Shown one piece after another: positions 5,701-6,959 of a DNA stretch of 6,959 nt. Source of the stretch: Alphaproteobacteria bacterium (GTDB lineage: Bacteria; Pseudomonadota; Alphaproteobacteria; ATCC43930; CGMCC-115725); the NCBI GenBank assembly GCA_030037055.1, contig JASHRZ010000277.1, positions 1 through 6,959 on the forward strand. Direction: 5' to 3'. A program made the translations under genes and the position numbers. How positions within the stretch are numbered: the first letter of the stretch is position 1; each line of letters starts with the position of its first letter. The notes beneath the pieces are model-generated. The model saw nothing but the letters and a program-made list of their open reading frames with translations. It did not search any database and was not told where the DNA came from.

Positions 5701-6702
5701 ATGAAAATCGGCGTCCTGCAATTCTTCAGCTGGCCGGAGCGGCGGGTGTCGTTGCCGACGGTCTATGATCGCGCGCTGCAGCGGGTCGAGATCATGGACC
5801 GCGCCGGCTATGACGCCGTGTGGCTCGCCGAGCATCATTTCAGCGGTTACAGCGTCTGCCCGTCGGTCCACATGATGGGCGTGCACCTCGCCAACCACAC
5901 GTCGCGCATCCGCATCGGCATGGCGGTGTCGCTTGCCGCCTTCTACCATCCGCTGCGGCTTGCCGAGGAGGTGGGGCTGCTCGACGTGCTGTCGGGCGGC
6001 AGGGTCAATTGGGGGGCCGGCCGCGGCTTCGATCCCACTGAGTTCAAAGTGTTCGGCGTGAGCCTGGAGGAGAGCGCGGCGCGCTTTCACGAGGCGGTCG
6101 AGATCGTCCTTGCCGCCTGGAGGAACGAGCGGCTCAATTGGTCCGGCCGCTATTGGCGGTTCGAGGATGTCGAAGTGCTGCCGAAGCCGTTGCAGCGGCC
6201 GCACCCGCCGGTCTGGCTCGCCGCCGGCTCGCCGGCAGCGATCGACTGGGCGGCGCGGCACGGCTACTCGATCCTGCTCGGCCCGCATCAGACCTTTGCC
6301 GAGAACGCGGCGAACCGCGAGCGCTACCGTCGCGAGCTCGAGGCCAATGGCCATGCGCTCGCCGGCCGCGACCTGCCGATCGCACGTCTCCTCGCCGTCG
6401 CCGAGAGCGACGAGGCGGCCGAGGAGATCGCGCGCGCCGGCGTGCGCTGGATCGCCGGCTCCTACATCAACCCGACCAAGGCGAGCGGCATCACCTCCCA
6501 CGGCCACGCCATGACCATGGACGAGCGCGAGCGGATGGAGCGCTATATCCGATCGTGCGTCATCCATGGCCGGCCCGAGCGCGTCGTCGACCGGATCGAG
6601 CGGCTGCGCAGCGAGATGTATCTCGACTATCTCATGATCGCGCCGCTCAGCCACTCCTCCTTCATGCTGTTCACGGAGAAGGTGCTGCCGCGCTTTCTCT
6701 GA
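5701..6702 (+). CDS. LLM-class (luciferase-like) flavin-dependent monooxygenase
   Basis: A 333-residue TIM-barrel protein of the bacterial luciferase-like family (PF00296). These enzymes use reduced flavin and oxygen (or, in some branches, F420) to oxidise organic substrates. Visible family motifs are MKIGVLQFF at strand 1, YDAVWLAEHHFSGYS (37-51), RIRIGMAVSLAAFYHP, LDVLSGGRVNWGAGRGFDP (the flavin phosphate region), PHPPVWLAAGSP and YSILLGPHQTF. The length is normal and no internal break is seen. No flavin reductase gene is in the window, so reduced flavin would come from elsewhere. The ATG is 6 bases after the SDR stop with no good Shine-Dalgarno sequence, so translation is probably coupled. 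Substrate is unknown; the neighbouring SDR-like and acyl-CoA synthetase genes hint at acyl or carboxylic acid metabolism, which is only inference. Confidence 0.92.
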   Translation: MKIGVLQFFSWPERRVSLPTVYDRALQRVEIMDRAGYDAVWLAEHHFSGYSVCPSVHMMGVHLANHTSRIRIGMAVSLAAFYHPLRLAEEVGLLDVLSGGRVNWGAGRGFDPTEFKVFGVSLEESAARFHEAVEIVLAAWRNERLNWSGRYWRFEDVEVLPKPLQRPHPPVWLAAGSPAAIDWAARHGYSILLGPHQTFAENAANRERYRRELEANGHALAGRDLPIARLLAVAESDEAAEEIARAGVRWIAGSYINPTKASGITSHGHAMTMDERERMERYIRSCVIHGRPERVVDRIERLRSEMYLDYLMIAPLSHSSFMLFTEKVLPRFL

Positions 6703-6708
6703 GCGCCC

Positions 6709-6959
6709 CTATCCGCCTTCCGCCAGCAGCTTGCGCAGCTCAGTCTTCAGCACCTTGCCGTAATGGTTCTTGGGCAGTGCCGCGAGGAAGCGGTAGGCGC
6801 GCGGGCGCTTGAAGCGGGCGATGGAATCAAGGCAGACCCGGTCGAGCTCGGCCTCCTCGGCCTGCATGCCAGGGCGGAGCACGACGAAGGCGACGACCTC
6901 CTCGCCCCAATCGGCATGCGGGCGGCCGACCACCGAGACTTCGGCAAGCGCCGGATGAC
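6709..6959 (-). CDS. AMP-forming acyl-CoA synthetase, C-terminal domain (5' end outside window)
   Basis: The minus-strand frame is open to the window edge; about 83 residues of the mobile C-terminal domain (PF13193, AMP-binding enzyme C) are visible, so most of the enzyme lies to the right. These enzymes activate a carboxylic acid with ATP to an acyl-adenylate and then form the CoA thioester. Visible family features are HPALAEVSVVGRPHADWGE, EVVAFVVLRPG, ARFKRPRAYRFL and the A10-like motif PKNHYGKVLKTELR. The Lys of its GK (codon 6754-6756) aligns with the catalytic adenylation lysine. The visible part cannot tell whether the substrate is a fatty, aryl or dicarboxylic acid. The frame's GTG at 6933 is internal, not the start, because family sequence continues upstream of it. 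Its stop is 6 bases from the stop of the convergent monooxygenase gene. Confidence 0.9.
   Translation of the reverse strand, partial: HPALAEVSVVGRPHADWGEEVVAFVVLRPGMQAEEAELDRVCLDSIARFKRPRAYRFLAALPKNHYGKVLKTELRKLLAEGG

Noticed and set aside
4882..6654. Long minus-strand open frame of 590 codons
   Set aside because: It is opposite the SDR and monooxygenase genes, which have clear family motifs. The translation is low-complexity and unlike any family I know.

Overview
This 6,959-base window is GC-rich, gene-dense DNA, probably from an alphaproteobacterium (Rhizobiales or Rhodospirillales type). The reasons are the strong G/C bias at third codon positions, the c556-type cytochrome paired with a diheme cytochrome, and the general look of the proteins. 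That assignment is inference; no rRNA or other phylogenetic marker is present. Eight genes lie on the plus strand. A ninth enters from the right edge on the minus strand. No gap exceeds about 110 bases. I see no tRNA, rRNA, CRISPR array, insertion sequence or phage gene.

Bases 1-2674 are the downstream part of a SUF iron-sulfur cluster assembly operon: the C-terminal end of SufD, then SufS (cysteine desulfurase), SufU (zinc-dependent sulfur acceptor) and SufT (DUF59/MIP18 family). Spacings are -4, +4 and +4 bases, so they are almost certainly co-transcribed. SufS takes sulfur from cysteine, SufU accepts it, and the SufBCD scaffold (mostly upstream of the window) builds the cluster. SufT is thought to help cluster maturation or delivery. 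SufS carries a histidine (His354) where Bacillus-type SufU-dependent desulfurases have the zinc-swapping histidine, which fits the SufU gene next door and the absence of SufE in this stretch.

Bases 2752-3372 encode a stand-alone glutathione S-transferase resembling E. coli GstB, with its own plausible promoter and ribosome binding site. Bases 3479-4853 hold a pair of exported c-type cytochromes: a class II cytochrome c556-like protein and a diheme cytochrome c. Both are probably periplasmic electron carriers, but no dehydrogenase partner is visible.

Bases 4915-6702 hold a two-gene unit: a short-chain dehydrogenase/reductase-like protein whose catalytic Tyr and Lys are replaced by Ser and Arg, and a luciferase-like flavin-dependent monooxygenase starting 6 bases after it. 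From the right edge, on the minus strand, comes the C-terminal domain of an AMP-forming acyl-CoA synthetase, ending 6 bases from the end of the monooxygenase gene.

I found no convincing wholly new system. The points most worth a second look are the degenerate SDR coupled to the flavin enzyme, the apparent loss of the usual Met ligand at heme 1 of the diheme cytochrome, and the SufU-type desulfurase pair in a probable Gram-negative.
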